64,000 nt of DNA from Engelhardtia mirabilis. Its GTDB lineage: Bacteria; Planctomycetota; UBA1135; GCA-002686595. The notes under the pieces are model-generated. The model did no database searches, was not told the DNA's origin, and was given only the letters and a program-made list of their open reading frames with translations. Below are positions 32,818 through 43,618 of the stretch, in pieces. How positions within the stretch are numbered: position 1 is the first letter of the stretch; each line of letters opens with the position of its first letter. A program made the translations under genes and the position numbers. The stretch lies in NCBI RefSeq assembly GCF_007748095.1, contig NZ_CP036287.1, positions 6,014,001 through 6,078,000 of the forward strand, in the 5' to 3' direction.

Positions 32818-35640
32818 CTACCCGTCGGAGCTCCGGGCCGCGAGCTCGGCCCAACGCGGATCGTCCCGCATCTCCGCGAGCTCGGTAGCCTCGTCCATCG
32901 ACTCACCCAAGACGTAGCCGGCTCGGATCGCTGCATCCAAGTGCTCGAAGGCCCGATCCAGGTCGGCCGGGAGGACTTCACCGGCGCTCACCCGCAAGCG
33001 GGTGCAGTGCAGACTCGCCAACTCGTAGTCGACGCTCGCGTCGCCGCCGAGGTACTCGCGGGCTTCGCCCTCGACCTGCGCCAAGTTGACCTCCTCGCGG
33101 CCCATCAGGCGACAGTCCGCCAGGTCGAGCGTCGCCCGCCCACGCACGTAGCGCGCCATCGCGTTGTCGGGATCGCTCGCCAGGATCAGATCCCAACACT
33201 CCAGGCTCTCCGCCAAGGCCGCGGCTGCCTCGGCCGAGCGCCCCATGCCCATCAGCTGACTCGAGTGCATCCCGAGCGCCCGACCGAGGGTGTCCAAGTC
33301 GTCCAGCGTGCCGGAACTCGCGTGGGCAGCGCGAGCCAGGACGATCGCGTCGAGCTGTGCTTGCAGCGCCTCGTCCTCGCGCCCCAGGTAGGACAGCATC
33401 AGGCCCAGGTTCATGGTCAGCAGCAACTTGCTGGTGCGGACCCGCGCGTCGTAGGGGCGCTCGGCCAGGAACTGCTCGGTCAACTCCAATCCCCGCCGCG
33501 CATCGGCCACGCAGCCGGCCACGTCCTCGAACGACTGCGGCTGGCCGCTGGTCGCCACGAGCAACCCGATCAGAGCGCGTCGCGGCTCGGGCTCCTCGGG
33601 ACGCTGCGCGACCTGCTGCTCGAACAGGGCCCGCACCCGCACCTCGAGCCGCGCCCCCCGCTCGGCGTCGCCGAAGCGAGTTTCGAGCGACTGCAGGTCG
33701 CTGAGCACATAGGACACGTCGCGGCCCAGCTGCCAGTCGCCCGGCGATTCCGCCAGCAGGTCGTCGAGCAAGCCCAGCGACTCTTCCAGGAGTGGCCGCG
33801 CCAGCTCGACCTCTCCCCGTCCCAGGTAGCGTCCGCCGCGGTGGCGTAGGACCAGGGCCAGGTCGGAGCTGAGCTCCGTGTTCTGCGGCTCCGCGCTCCG
33901 CGCACGACGCAGCAGTTCGATCGAGCGAGCCAAGTCCTCGTCCATCTCCGCGTTCCGCCCGAGCAACGCGAGCTGGGCCGCGCGACTGTTCAGCGCCACG
34001 CCCAGGTCCCAATCGACGCTCGTGCTCCCCCCGCGCTCTCCCAGAGCCTGGTAGGCCTCGATCGACCGATCGAAGTGCACCAGGGCGTCCTGCGGTCGCC
34101 CGAGGATCACGACCACCTCGCCCAGCTCGCGCGCCAGTCGTGCGCGATTCGCCAGGGCCGCGGAGTCCTCCGAGAGCTGCGGCATCAGCGCCTCGAGGCG
34201 CGCCTGGGCATCGGCCAGGATCTGCTCCCGGACGCGCTCGACCCCGGGCACGCCGTCCAGAGACTCGTGACCCACCTCGCGCACCAGCTCGACGATGGCC
34301 TCCACGGCCTGGTCGAGGTTCGCTTCGGCGCGCAGGCGCTGCTCCTCGGCGCGGGAGTAGAGCAGCCCGAGCCGCTCGTTCGCGATGCCGCGCTGGATCG
34401 CGAAGCCAGTCGGCACGCCGACGATGAGCAGCACGGCCAGGACTGCTGCGACCGCGCGCGCCGGATTGCGCTGGGCCCAGCGCCGCAGTCGCAACCCGGG
34501 CCCCGCGGGGCGGACGGTGATCGGACGCCGCCCCAGGAAGTTCTCCAGGTCCGCCGCCAGGGCCTGGGCACTCTGGTAGCGCCGCGCGGGGTCGCCGTCC
34601 ATGGCGACCTGGCACACGACATCGATGTCCCGCGGCACGCTGGAGTTCACCGCGCGCACGGGCGCCCGGTCGCCGGCCAGGATGCGTTCGCGCAGCTCGA
34701 CCGCACGCCCGCCCTCGAAGGGCGCGCGCAGGCAGAGCAGCTCGTAGAGCGTGACCCCCAAGCCGTAGACGTCCGAGCGTCGGTCCGCGACGCCACCCGA
34801 GACCTGCTCGGGCGCCATGTAGGGCAGCGAGCCCAGGATCGATCCCGAGCGCGTCAGGTCGTCGACCCAGTCCGAGCTCGAGAGGCCGAAGTCGAACAGC
34901 AGCGCGCGGCCGTCGGCCGTCAAGAGGATGTTGGAGGGCTTGAGGTCCCGGTGCAGCACGCCGCTCTTGTGGGCGTGTTCCACAGCGCGGGCGACCTCGG
35001 CGACGATGCGCGCGCAGGCGGCGGCCCAGGTCCCCGTGAAGAACGGTGACGCGGCGACCTCCACTGCCCCGTGGCCGCGTCGATCGAGCGCGGCGCGCAG
35101 GGCAGAGGCCAGGTCGGCGGCCTCGAGCCGGGCAGGGTCCCGGCCCGCGAGCTCCGCCAACACCTCGGCCAGGGTCAGGCCGATCACCCGCTCCATGGCC
35201 AGGTAGGGCGTGCCGCGCTCTTCGCCGAACGCGTAGACGGGCACGATCCCGGGGTGTTGGAGCTTGGCCACGACCTCGACCTCGCGGCGGAACCTGGCGC
35301 GGGCCTCGGGGAAGGCCAGCTGGTCGGGGCGGATCAACTTGAGCGCCACCTCGCGGTCGAGCGACTCCTGGCGGGCGCGGTAGACGATCCCCATGCCCCC
35401 GCCCCCGAGGGTGTCGAGGATCCGGAAGTCACCCAGCCGCTCGGGCACGTCCGGCTCGACTTCCGTGAGCAGGCCCGCGCGGGCCAGGGGCTCGATGCGG
35501 CGGCGCAGCTCCGGCGCCTGCTCGGGGTGGGCGGCAAGGAAGGCCTCGAGGCCGCCAGGGGCGCCGCTCTCGAGCAGCTCTAGGCACTCCAGCATGAGTT
35601 CCGAGACGCGGTCGAGGCCGGGCTTCGATCGATCAGCCAT
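32818..35640 (-). CDS. Membrane-bound Ser/Thr protein kinase with C-terminal TPRs
   Basis: A 940-residue PknB-type kinase. Kinase domain at about residues 65-380: GGGGMGIVYRA loop, VALKLI Lys, HRDLKPSNI catalytic loop, DFGLSSS, MAPEQ and SDVYGLGVTLYELL. A membrane helix (AVAAVLAVLLIVGVPTGFAI) is near residue 400. The remaining ~520 residues are helical repeats of TPR type, predicted outside the cytoplasm. An insert of ~35 residues sits between the hinge and the catalytic loop. It is divergent from an ECF sigma gene 43 bp away, an arrangement frequent in Planctomycetota and suggestive of a shared regulatory circuit. ATG at 35640 is preferred over an in-frame start at 35649. Confidence 0.92.
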   Translation of the reverse strand: MADRSKPGLDRVSELMLECLELLESGAPGGLEAFLAAHPEQAPELRRRIEPLARAGLLTEVEPDVPERLGDFRILDTLGGGGMGIVYRARQESLDREVALKLIRPDQLAFPEARARFRREVEVVAKLQHPGIVPVYAFGEERGTPYLAMERVIGLTLAEVLAELAGRDPARLEAADLASALRAALDRRGHGAVEVAASPFFTGTWAAACARIVAEVARAVEHAHKSGVLHRDLKPSNILLTADGRALLFDFGLSSSDWVDDLTRSGSILGSLPYMAPEQVSGGVADRRSDVYGLGVTLYELLCLRAPFEGGRAVELRERILAGDRAPVRAVNSSVPRDIDVVCQVAMDGDPARRYQSAQALAADLENFLGRRPITVRPAGPGLRLRRWAQRNPARAVAAVLAVLLIVGVPTGFAIQRGIANERLGLLYSRAEEQRLRAEANLDQAVEAIVELVREVGHESLDGVPGVERVREQILADAQARLEALMPQLSEDSAALANRARLARELGEVVVILGRPQDALVHFDRSIEAYQALGERGGSTSVDWDLGVALNSRAAQLALLGRNAEMDEDLARSIELLRRARSAEPQNTELSSDLALVLRHRGGRYLGRGEVELARPLLEESLGLLDDLLAESPGDWQLGRDVSYVLSDLQSLETRFGDAERGARLEVRVRALFEQQVAQRPEEPEPRRALIGLLVATSGQPQSFEDVAGCVADARRGLELTEQFLAERPYDARVRTSKLLLTMNLGLMLSYLGREDEALQAQLDAIVLARAAHASSGTLDDLDTLGRALGMHSSQLMGMGRSAEAAAALAESLECWDLILASDPDNAMARYVRGRATLDLADCRLMGREEVNLAQVEGEAREYLGGDASVDYELASLHCTRLRVSAGEVLPADLDRAFEHLDAAIRAGYVLGESMDEATELAEMRDDPRWAELAARSSDG

Positions 35641-35683
35641 GAATCGCACTTCTCCCTAGGATGGTCCGACGCGAGCCGTTCCC

Positions 35684-36271
35684 TTGGATCAAGACAGTAT
35701 CGAAGACCTGACCGCCGCCGCGGTGCGCGGTGATCGAGCAGCCCTCGAGCTGCTGCTCGTGCGCCACCTCCCGGACCTGCGCGCCTACGTGCGCCTGCGG
35801 ATGGGACCCGCCCTGCGCGACCGCGAGGGCGAGTCCGACCTGATCCAGTCCGTCTGTCGCGAGGTGCTGCTGCGCGCCGATCAGTTCCGCCACGCCGGCG
35901 AGGGTGCCTTCCGGGCCTGGCTCTACACCGCGACCCTGCGGAAGATCGTCAACCGCGACGAGTTCCACCGGGCCCAGCGCCGCGAGGCGGCGCGCGAAGA
36001 GGTCGCGCAGGAGTCGGGCCTGCTGGACGTCTACCGCCGCTTCGCCAGCCCCTCCGGTGTCGCCACCACCGCCGAGGAGCTCGCGCGCATCGAACGCGCG
36101 TTCCTGACCCTGAACGACGACTACCGCGAGGTGATCCTGCTCTCGCGGATCGTCGGCCTGCGGCGCGAGGAAGTGGCGCGCGAGATGGACCGCAGCGAGG
36201 CCTCGGTCCGCAACCTCCTGCACCGGGCGCTGGCGCAGTTGGCGCAGGAGCTCGCGACCGAGGCCCCCTGA
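35684..36271 (+). CDS. ECF-type sigma factor linked to a Ser/Thr kinase
   Basis: A 195-residue sigma factor, TTG start (MDQDSIEDL). Region 2 runs about residues 10-90 (LLVRHLPDLRAYVRLRMG, ESDLIQSVCREVLLRADQF, AFRAWLYTATLRKI). Region 4 runs ~130-190 (LARIERAFLTLNDDYREVILLSRIVGLRREEVAREMDRSEASVRNLLHRALAQL). The DLIQSV...F..W pattern matches sigma factors encoded beside protein kinases in Planctomycetota. No anti-sigma gene is adjacent, so the divergent kinase is the likely controller. Confidence 0.9.
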   Translation: MDQDSIEDLTAAAVRGDRAALELLLVRHLPDLRAYVRLRMGPALRDREGESDLIQSVCREVLLRADQFRHAGEGAFRAWLYTATLRKIVNRDEFHRAQRREAAREEVAQESGLLDVYRRFASPSGVATTAEELARIERAFLTLNDDYREVILLSRIVGLRREEVAREMDRSEASVRNLLHRALAQLAQELATEAP

Positions 36272-36285
36272 AGTCGGCTCCAGCA

Positions 36286-39129
36286 TCAGGGCAAGAGTCG
36301 CAGGTGCAGGCCGGGGCTGGCCGAGAGGTTCTGCGGCAACTGCGGGCAGGGCGCGGGCACCTGCGAGAACACGGTCTGGGCGTAGACGTCGAGACCCGCG
36401 AGGACCGGGGCGGCGGGGACCGGGGTGGGGAAGGTGAGCCTCCCCGCGCCGTCGGTGACGCCGCTGGTCAAGAGGAACTGCAGGCCCAGGTCCCAGTGGA
36501 CCAGGAAGCCCAGGCCCCAGTCGGTCCCGGGCACGTCGGCTCCGAGCGAGAGCGCCAGGTAGACCAGGGTCCCCGCGGGCCCGCCGTCGGCGCGCAACTC
36601 GAGCACGCTGCCGAGCACGGGCGGCGCGACGGCGATCAACCGCTGGGGACCACCGCAGCCCTCGGTGCCGGAGCCGAAGTCCCAGGTCGAAACCGCCCGC
36701 GGATCGAGGGTCCAAGCGCGGCCGCGCCCCGAGAGCCAACCGGGCGCCGTCGCCGCCAGGTCGCCCAGGCCGTCGGCGTCGATGTCCGCGCCCGCGGCGA
36801 TAGCGGAGCCGAGCGCCTCGCTCTGGCTGACGCCCGTCCAGCGGCGCAGCTCCGCGTGGGGAGCCTGACCGGAGAGGATCGAGACGCGCCCGAGGTTGAC
36901 GACGGGGGGGAAGACCGAGAAGTCGTCGAAGCCGGGCGCTCCGGCGGCGAGGTCGACCACGCCGTCGAGATCCACGTCACCGACGACGGCGACCGCGGCG
37001 CCCAGGTGCTCGCCGACATAGCTGCCGACCCAGTAGCCGAGGTTCGCGATCGTGAGGGTCGAGTTGAACCGCACCTCGCCCGCCCCGGCGGCGCCGCCGG
37101 GGTCGCCGATCAACAGGTCCTCCATCCCGTCGCCGTCACGGTCCGGCACTGCGGCGAGGGCGGTCCCCACCTCGCTGGAGCCGAGCGCTTCCCAGAGGAC
37201 CTGGCCGCTGCCCAGGTACCGCACCGTGACCCGGGCCGAGCCCTGTGACGTGATCGCCAGGATCGGATCCACCGTCGACGGGCCGGCGTCCAGGGCGGCG
37301 ACGGCGGTGCCGAAGCGCGCGCCGGCCGCGGGTCCGTCGATCGAGGCCAGCTGGGAGCCGGCGGAGCTCGCGTGCACGGCGACGCGGCCGTGGTTGCCGA
37401 CCTGCGCGCCCTTGTGGAAGTCCGGCGCGCCCACGACCAGGTCTTCGCGACCGTCGCCGGTCTGGTCGAGGATGGTCGTCAGCGCCGCGCCGAAGCGCTC
37501 GCCGGCGGCCTGGCCGCCGATCGTGACGATGCCGGTGCCGTCGGCCCCGGACACGACCCGCACGGAGCCCGTGCGGTCGATCCCGGTCTGGAAGGTCCCC
37601 GAGTAGGCCCAGGGCTGGCCGATGGCCAGGTCGGCCACGCCGTCGCCGTCGAGGTCCGGCAGGCTCGCCAGGGCGAAGCCGAGTTGGGCGCCGGTGGGGC
37701 CTTCGAGACGCCACAGCTCGCTGCCGTCGGCTCCCGAGCGCACGCTTACCGAGCCGCCGTCGTAGGCGCCGCTGTCATCGTGGGGCATGCCCACGGCGGT
37801 CTCCGCCAGGCCGTCGCCGTCCACGTCCCCCAAGAGCGCCACGCTCGACTCGACCGCCTGCTCCCTGCGCGGGGCGACATCGAGCAGCTTGGCGCCGCTG
37901 CCCCGGTAGACCACCGCGAGACCGGTGTCGGTCCCGGAGCTGTCGGCCAGGGGCGCGCCCACGAGGATCTCCGGCAGACCGTCGCTGTCCAGGTCGCCGA
38001 GCCCGTCCACGCGGACCTTGTTCTTGCCCAGCTCCAAGAGGTCGATCGACGCGGGGGTCCACTCATCCAGGACGTGACCGTCGTCGCCGGCCAGGAGCTT
38101 CACGGAGTCGTCCGCCGCCGCGACGATCCAGTTGGGGCCACCGGGCAGCCAGGTGCGGGCCAGGTCCGAGCCCAGGTGCTCGAGCAGCCCCCCGGTCACC
38201 GTCCAAGAGCCACCACTGGTGCCGCCCGCCACCAGGTACACCAGACCGGAGTTGACCACCGTCGCCCCGGTCGCCGGGTTGACGGCGTCGTACAGCGGCG
38301 CGCCGACCGCGAAGTCGGCCCGGCCGTCGCCAGCGATGTCGCCCAGCCCCACCACCGTCGTGCCCCAGCTCTCGATGGAGCTGGGGAAGTCGAGCAGGAG
38401 CTCCGACGTGACGGGCGTGAAGACGACCACCGCGCCCTGGGCCGTCGACGTGCCGATCCCGCTGGCCACCAGGTCGACCAGCAGGTTGCCGTCGAAGTCG
38501 CCGACGTAGTCCACGTCGTGCCCCAGGCCCTGGGCGCTGGCGGTGCCGAGCTGGGTGTCGATCAGCCATGCGTCGTCACCGGAGTAGACGAACACGGCGC
38601 CGTGGTCGTGGGGGCCGTTGCGCGGCGCTCCGATGGCGTAATCGGCCTTGCCGTCGAAGTTCACGTCGTTGAAGCCCGCGACCGAGGTGCCCAGGCGCTC
38701 GCCGCCGGCCCCCGTGTGGGTCCGCAGCAGCTCGCCCGTCCGCAGGGAGAAGAGCAGCACCCGCCCGTTGCCGCCGTCGGCCAGGGGCAGGCCGACCAGC
38801 AGCTCGCTGATCCCGTCGCCGTCGATGTCATAGAGCTCGTCCATGCAGACGCCGGTCCCGTCGACCTGGCCCAGGTCGAAGGAGACCAGGGTCCTGCGAT
38901 CGGCGCCGGAGTAGACGCGCACGCAGGGGTCGCCCTGCACAGGGCGCGGACTCGCGACGGCGAAGTCCGGGACGCCGTCGCCGTCCACGTCCTCCAGGCC
39001 GGCGACGGCCGTGCCCAGGCCCTCGTCGGTGGAGTCGGAGGGCGACGGGGGTGTCAGGTAGTGGTGCACGGACTGTGCCGCGGCGAGGGGCGTCAGCAGG
39101 AGGCTGGCCGCAAGGGTGAGCGAGCGCAT
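36286..39129 (-). CDS. Large secreted FG-GAP/calcium-motif propeller protein
   Basis: A 947-residue exported protein with signal peptide (MRSLTLAASLLLTPLAAAQS). I count twelve FG-GAP units with calcium-binding loops of the form DxDGDGxxDLxVGAP (DVDGDGVPDFAVASP, DIDGDGISELLVGLP, DLDGDGVADLAIGQP and so on), enough for nearly two seven-bladed propellers. The last ~120 residues (from GCGGPQRLIAV to LHLRLLP) form a separate beta domain of the same general kind as in the FG-GAP protein at 2157. Probably a surface adhesion or structural protein. The stop is 14 bp from the convergent sigma-factor stop. Confidence 0.9.
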   Translation of the reverse strand: MRSLTLAASLLLTPLAAAQSVHHYLTPPSPSDSTDEGLGTAVAGLEDVDGDGVPDFAVASPRPVQGDPCVRVYSGADRRTLVSFDLGQVDGTGVCMDELYDIDGDGISELLVGLPLADGGNGRVLLFSLRTGELLRTHTGAGGERLGTSVAGFNDVNFDGKADYAIGAPRNGPHDHGAVFVYSGDDAWLIDTQLGTASAQGLGHDVDYVGDFDGNLLVDLVASGIGTSTAQGAVVVFTPVTSELLLDFPSSIESWGTTVVGLGDIAGDGRADFAVGAPLYDAVNPATGATVVNSGLVYLVAGGTSGGSWTVTGGLLEHLGSDLARTWLPGGPNWIVAAADDSVKLLAGDDGHVLDEWTPASIDLLELGKNKVRVDGLGDLDSDGLPEILVGAPLADSSGTDTGLAVVYRGSGAKLLDVAPRREQAVESSVALLGDVDGDGLAETAVGMPHDDSGAYDGGSVSVRSGADGSELWRLEGPTGAQLGFALASLPDLDGDGVADLAIGQPWAYSGTFQTGIDRTGSVRVVSGADGTGIVTIGGQAAGERFGAALTTILDQTGDGREDLVVGAPDFHKGAQVGNHGRVAVHASSAGSQLASIDGPAAGARFGTAVAALDAGPSTVDPILAITSQGSARVTVRYLGSGQVLWEALGSSEVGTALAAVPDRDGDGMEDLLIGDPGGAAGAGEVRFNSTLTIANLGYWVGSYVGEHLGAAVAVVGDVDLDGVVDLAAGAPGFDDFSVFPPVVNLGRVSILSGQAPHAELRRWTGVSQSEALGSAIAAGADIDADGLGDLAATAPGWLSGRGRAWTLDPRAVSTWDFGSGTEGCGGPQRLIAVAPPVLGSVLELRADGGPAGTLVYLALSLGADVPGTDWGLGFLVHWDLGLQFLLTSGVTDGAGRLTFPTPVPAAPVLAGLDVYAQTVFSQVPAPCPQLPQNLSASPGLHLRLLP

Positions 39130-39221
39130 CGGATGCCTTGGAGGGTGGTTCGAGGGACCCGCGCTTCGGGTCCGAACCAGGCATCAGCGAGCCCAGGCCC
39201 ACGTCTCGGTCATTCCGAAGT

Positions 39222-39334
39222 TCGTGGGACGTACGCTGGCGGGATCATTCGTCCCAGCGGCCCACCCGGTCGCCGGCGCGGCCGGCGACCGGGTGGGCCG
39301 CTGGGACGAATGATCCCGCCAGCGTACGTCCCAC
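39222..39334. repeat. Perfect 55-bp inverted repeat with 3-nt loop
   Basis: The arms 39222-39276 and 39280-39334 are exact reverse complements around the loop GCG. The outer ends read CGTGGGACG...CGTCCCACG. It lies in the 281-bp region between divergent genes (FG-GAP protein and deoxyhypusine-synthase-like gene), so any RNA crossing it from either side would form a 55-bp stem. No transposase is nearby, and no second copy is seen in the window. Confidence 0.97.
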
Positions 39335-39410
39335 GGATTCACAGCGCCCGGGCCTGGCCCTATCGTGAGCGCCCCCCTGAACCCGCCCCGGCCCCCCAGA
39401 GCCCCTCGCG

Positions 39411-40403
39411 ATGAGCACCCCCGTCTCCGACTTCATCCGGCACCACTACCGCCACTTCAACGCCGCCACCCTGATCGACGCGGCCGACGGCTACGTCAGT
39501 CACCTCGAGCGCGGCGGAAAGATGATGGTCACCGTCGCGGGCGCGATGAGCACCGCCGAGCTGGGCCTGTCCCTGGCCGAGATGATCCGCGCCGGCAAGG
39601 TCGACGCGATCACGTGCACCGGCGCGAACCTCGAGGAGGACGTGTTCAACCTCGTGGCGCACGACCACTACGTGCGGATCCCGAACTACCGCGACCTGGG
39701 CCCCGAGGACGAGAAGAAGCTCGAGGACTCCGGCCTCAACCGCGTGACCGACACCTGTATCCCCGAGGAGCAGGCCTTCCGCGCCATCGAGGAGCACATC
39801 CTGGCCCTGTGGAAGCGCGCGGACGACGCCGGCGAGCGCTACTTCCCGCACGAGTTCATGTACCAGCTCCTGCGCGAGAAGCTGACCGCCGACGACTACC
39901 ACATCGACCCCAAGGACTCCTGGCTCCTGGCCGCCTGCGAGCGCGACCTGCCGATCTTCGTGCCCGGTTGGGAGGACTCGACCCTGGGCAACATCTTCGT
40001 GTCCCACGTGGTGCAGGGCCACCTGGCGAAGTTCTCCACGGTCAAGAGCGGCCCCGAGTACATGGGCCGCCTGATCGAGTGGTACCGCGAGGAGTCGCGC
40101 CCGGCGATGGCCGACAAGTCGAACCCCGGCATCGGCTTCTTCCAGATCGCCGGCGGCATCGCCGGTGACTTCCCGATCTGCGTCGTGCCGCTAATCCACC
40201 AGGACATGGGCGACGAGGTGCCCTACTGGGGCTACTTCTGTCAGATCAGCGATTCCACCACGAGCTACGGCAGCTACTCGGGCGCGGTGCCGAACGAGAA
40301 GATCAGTTGGGGCAAGCTCGCGATCGACACGCCCAAGTTCGTGATCGAAAGCGACGCCACGATCGTGGCGCCGCTGATCTTCGCGCGCGTGCTGGGCTGG
40401 TAG
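39411..40403 (+). CDS. Deoxyhypusine synthase-like protein
   Basis: A 330-residue member of the deoxyhypusine/homospermidine synthase family, which uses NAD+ and spermidine to move an aminobutyl group. The segment SWGK (Lys302) aligns with the catalytic SWGK lysine of eukaryotic DHS, and the NAD-binding GAMSTAELG, CTGANLEEDVFN and GDEVPYWGYFCQISDS blocks are also present. Bacteria have EF-P rather than eIF5A, so the substrate is probably a free polyamine (homospermidine formation or similar) or an unknown protein. It is a single gene, 76 bp downstream of the 55-bp palindrome. Confidence 0.9.
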   Translation: MSTPVSDFIRHHYRHFNAATLIDAADGYVSHLERGGKMMVTVAGAMSTAELGLSLAEMIRAGKVDAITCTGANLEEDVFNLVAHDHYVRIPNYRDLGPEDEKKLEDSGLNRVTDTCIPEEQAFRAIEEHILALWKRADDAGERYFPHEFMYQLLREKLTADDYHIDPKDSWLLAACERDLPIFVPGWEDSTLGNIFVSHVVQGHLAKFSTVKSGPEYMGRLIEWYREESRPAMADKSNPGIGFFQIAGGIAGDFPICVVPLIHQDMGDEVPYWGYFCQISDSTTSYGSYSGAVPNEKISWGKLAIDTPKFVIESDATIVAPLIFARVLGW

Positions 40404-40416
40404 GTCTCGCGGGGAG

Positions 40417-40431
40417 AGGGGCGATGCCCCT
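40417..40431. terminator. Short hairpin downstream of DHS-like gene
   Basis: AGGGGC and GCCCCT flank the loop GAT, 14 bp after the stop codon and between convergent genes. The stem is 6 bp with no T-tract, so a terminator role is only likely. Confidence 0.4.
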
Positions 40432-40509
40432 GGTGGTGCGCCATCCAGGTGTGGCCCCCTCGGGCCGGATCCCTGGCAGCCGCGCCGCCGGGCTCGCCCG
40501 CCGCTCTGG

Positions 40510-41976
40510 TCAACGACCCGCGGGGAGCTCCACGACGCTCCACGCCATGTAGTTCACGCCGGACAGGTCCTGGACCCGAATGCGCCGATAGCGGCCAGAC
40601 TCGGGATCGTACTGAACGCGCATGACCTGGTCTTTGTTGTCGTTGGCGACGAACAGGTCGTCGGCGCCGTCGCCGTCGAAGTCGAGCAGGGCCGTGGCGT
40701 GCTCGAAGCCGCCCGTTGCGAAAGGCGGCACGATGCGCTCGTCGATCCACTGTCCGCCGTCCAGCGTCAGTCGGTAGATGCCACCGTTGTTCGTCGACGC
40801 GATCAGCTCATTGCTGCCGTCACCATCGGTGTCGCCGCCGCACAGGAATCGGCACATGGAGCCCTCGATTGCGACCGACGGACCCGCCACCATCGCGCTC
40901 GCAGCCGCGTCCCAGACGAACGACTGAACCTCCACGGGCTCGCTGCGGGCGGCCGAGGCTCCGAAGCTGGTTTCGCTCTCCACGGCGGCGTAGAGCTCGA
41001 CCGCGCCGTCCTGGTCGTAGTCGAAGGCCAGGATCTCCCTCGCGCGGCTCGTCGGCAGGTGCGCGATGACCGAGCGCACGTATTGACCGCGCTCGGGTAC
41101 GTAGCGGTACATGTCGATCCAGCCGGCCGGTTGCTCGCCGTCCAGACGGTTGGGCTCCGAGGGGGTGGTGAACAGCTCCGGCACGCCGTCGCCGTCCACG
41201 TCGCCGAGCTCGACCTCGTGCACGAAGATGCGCTCACGGGTCTCGTGCAGCCGCAGGGCTTCGAGCCCGGACGGGGTCTGCTCGAGCACGTACACGCCGC
41301 CGCGGTCGTGGGTCACGATCGCCAGCTCGTCCACACCATCGCCGTCCAGGTCGCCAATCTCGATGTCACGGAAGCGCTGCTCACGCCCACCGACGTTGGC
41401 GGTCCACAGGAGCTCGGGGGTCCAGGTGCCGTCCTCACTGCGCCAGATCTGCAGGAAGGGCATGTTGGCCGAGATGGTCAGGATGCCCGGCTCGCCGTAG
41501 AGCGGCTCCCACCACAGGGCCTTGTGGAACACGTTGCCACCGGCCATCTCGTAGTTCTTCGTGAACTCCTTGTCGCCGCGCACCTGCCACTGGACCGAGT
41601 CCACCGCGATGTCGTCCGCGGCCACAGGCGCCCAGACACCGTCCGAGGGTTCGAGACGCACGACAGCGCCGATGGGCTCACCCGCCTGCGCCACGCGGAA
41701 GACCGTCTCTCCACCGGGCGCGGTGCCCGGTTGGACCGTCAGGCTCGAGGGCTCCGTGACGATCTCCTCCGAGGTCCACGGGCCGTCCGGTTCGGCGGAC
41801 GGACGCAGCAGCAACATCGTCGCCGGCTGGGGCGCGGAACCCGCCGCGAAGACGGAGATGGCCAGGATCAGGCCCGGCTTGGCGTCGTCGTTGGGGCTGG
41901 AGCTGGTGGCTTCACCTTGACCGTGGGCGACCAGCGAGAGCAGGCAACAGGCGAGTGAACAAGGCGACGGTCTCAT
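40510..41976 (-). CDS. Secreted VCBS/FG-GAP protein, copy A of a duplicated pair
   Basis: A 488-residue exported protein. ATG at 41976 is chosen because GGAGG lies 5 nt upstream. The signal peptide is short (MRPSPCSLACCLLSLVAHGQG). The body has VCBS-like units with calcium loops: DLDGDGVDELAIVTHD, DVDGDGVPELFTTPSEPN, DTDGDGSNELIASTNN, DFDGDGADDLFVANDN. The end is DLSGVNYMAWSVVELPAG. It is a close paralog of the lipoprotein at 43619, with long identical stretches such as GGNVFHKALWWEPLYGEPG. Function unknown. It lacks the lipobox of its sister. Confidence 0.85.
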   Translation of the reverse strand: MRPSPCSLACCLLSLVAHGQGEATSSSPNDDAKPGLILAISVFAAGSAPQPATMLLLRPSAEPDGPWTSEEIVTEPSSLTVQPGTAPGGETVFRVAQAGEPIGAVVRLEPSDGVWAPVAADDIAVDSVQWQVRGDKEFTKNYEMAGGNVFHKALWWEPLYGEPGILTISANMPFLQIWRSEDGTWTPELLWTANVGGREQRFRDIEIGDLDGDGVDELAIVTHDRGGVYVLEQTPSGLEALRLHETRERIFVHEVELGDVDGDGVPELFTTPSEPNRLDGEQPAGWIDMYRYVPERGQYVRSVIAHLPTSRAREILAFDYDQDGAVELYAAVESETSFGASAARSEPVEVQSFVWDAAASAMVAGPSVAIEGSMCRFLCGGDTDGDGSNELIASTNNGGIYRLTLDGGQWIDERIVPPFATGGFEHATALLDFDGDGADDLFVANDNKDQVMRVQYDPESGRYRRIRVQDLSGVNYMAWSVVELPAGR

Positions 41977-42073
41977 CTCGACCTCCAAGGTCTTCGATTG
42001 CTCGGGAAAAGGCGTGGCCGCCCAGTGTAAAGGCGGGAGGCAAGTTCGAGTGCAGCGTCGACGGTGCTCGCGT

Positions 42074-42195
42074 TAGGCGTTCGTACGGTGCCAGGCACAA
42101 AACCGCCGCCTAGATGCGTGGGTGAACAGGCGCCTTCGGCGCCTGTTCACCCACGCATCTAGGCGGCGGTTTTGTGCCTGGCACCGTACGAACGC

Positions 42196-42198
<3 letters not shown>
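42074..42198. repeat. Perfect 61-bp inverted repeat with 3-nt loop, built from two inverted 39-bp units
   Basis: Arms 42074-42134 and 42138-42198 are exact reverse complements around the loop TTC. The outer 39 bp of each arm begin TAGGCGTTCG, contain the small palindrome GTGCCAGGCAC, and end CCGCCGCCTA. The same 39 bp occur singly at 55312-55350. The right arm supplies the TAG stop codon of the KamA-like gene. It resembles REP/MITE-like elements, but no transposase is present in this window. Confidence 0.97.
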
Positions 42199-43569
<1,371 letters not shown>

Positions 43570-43618
43570 GGAACGGAAGCGTAGCGCCTGGCTCGGGTCG
43601 CCACGCGCCCCGGGCGGA

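Noticed and set aside
39245..39436. Short open frames on both strands inside the 55-bp palindrome with matching peptides
   Set aside because: The matching peptides arise from the inverted repeat itself. No ribosome-binding site or family.
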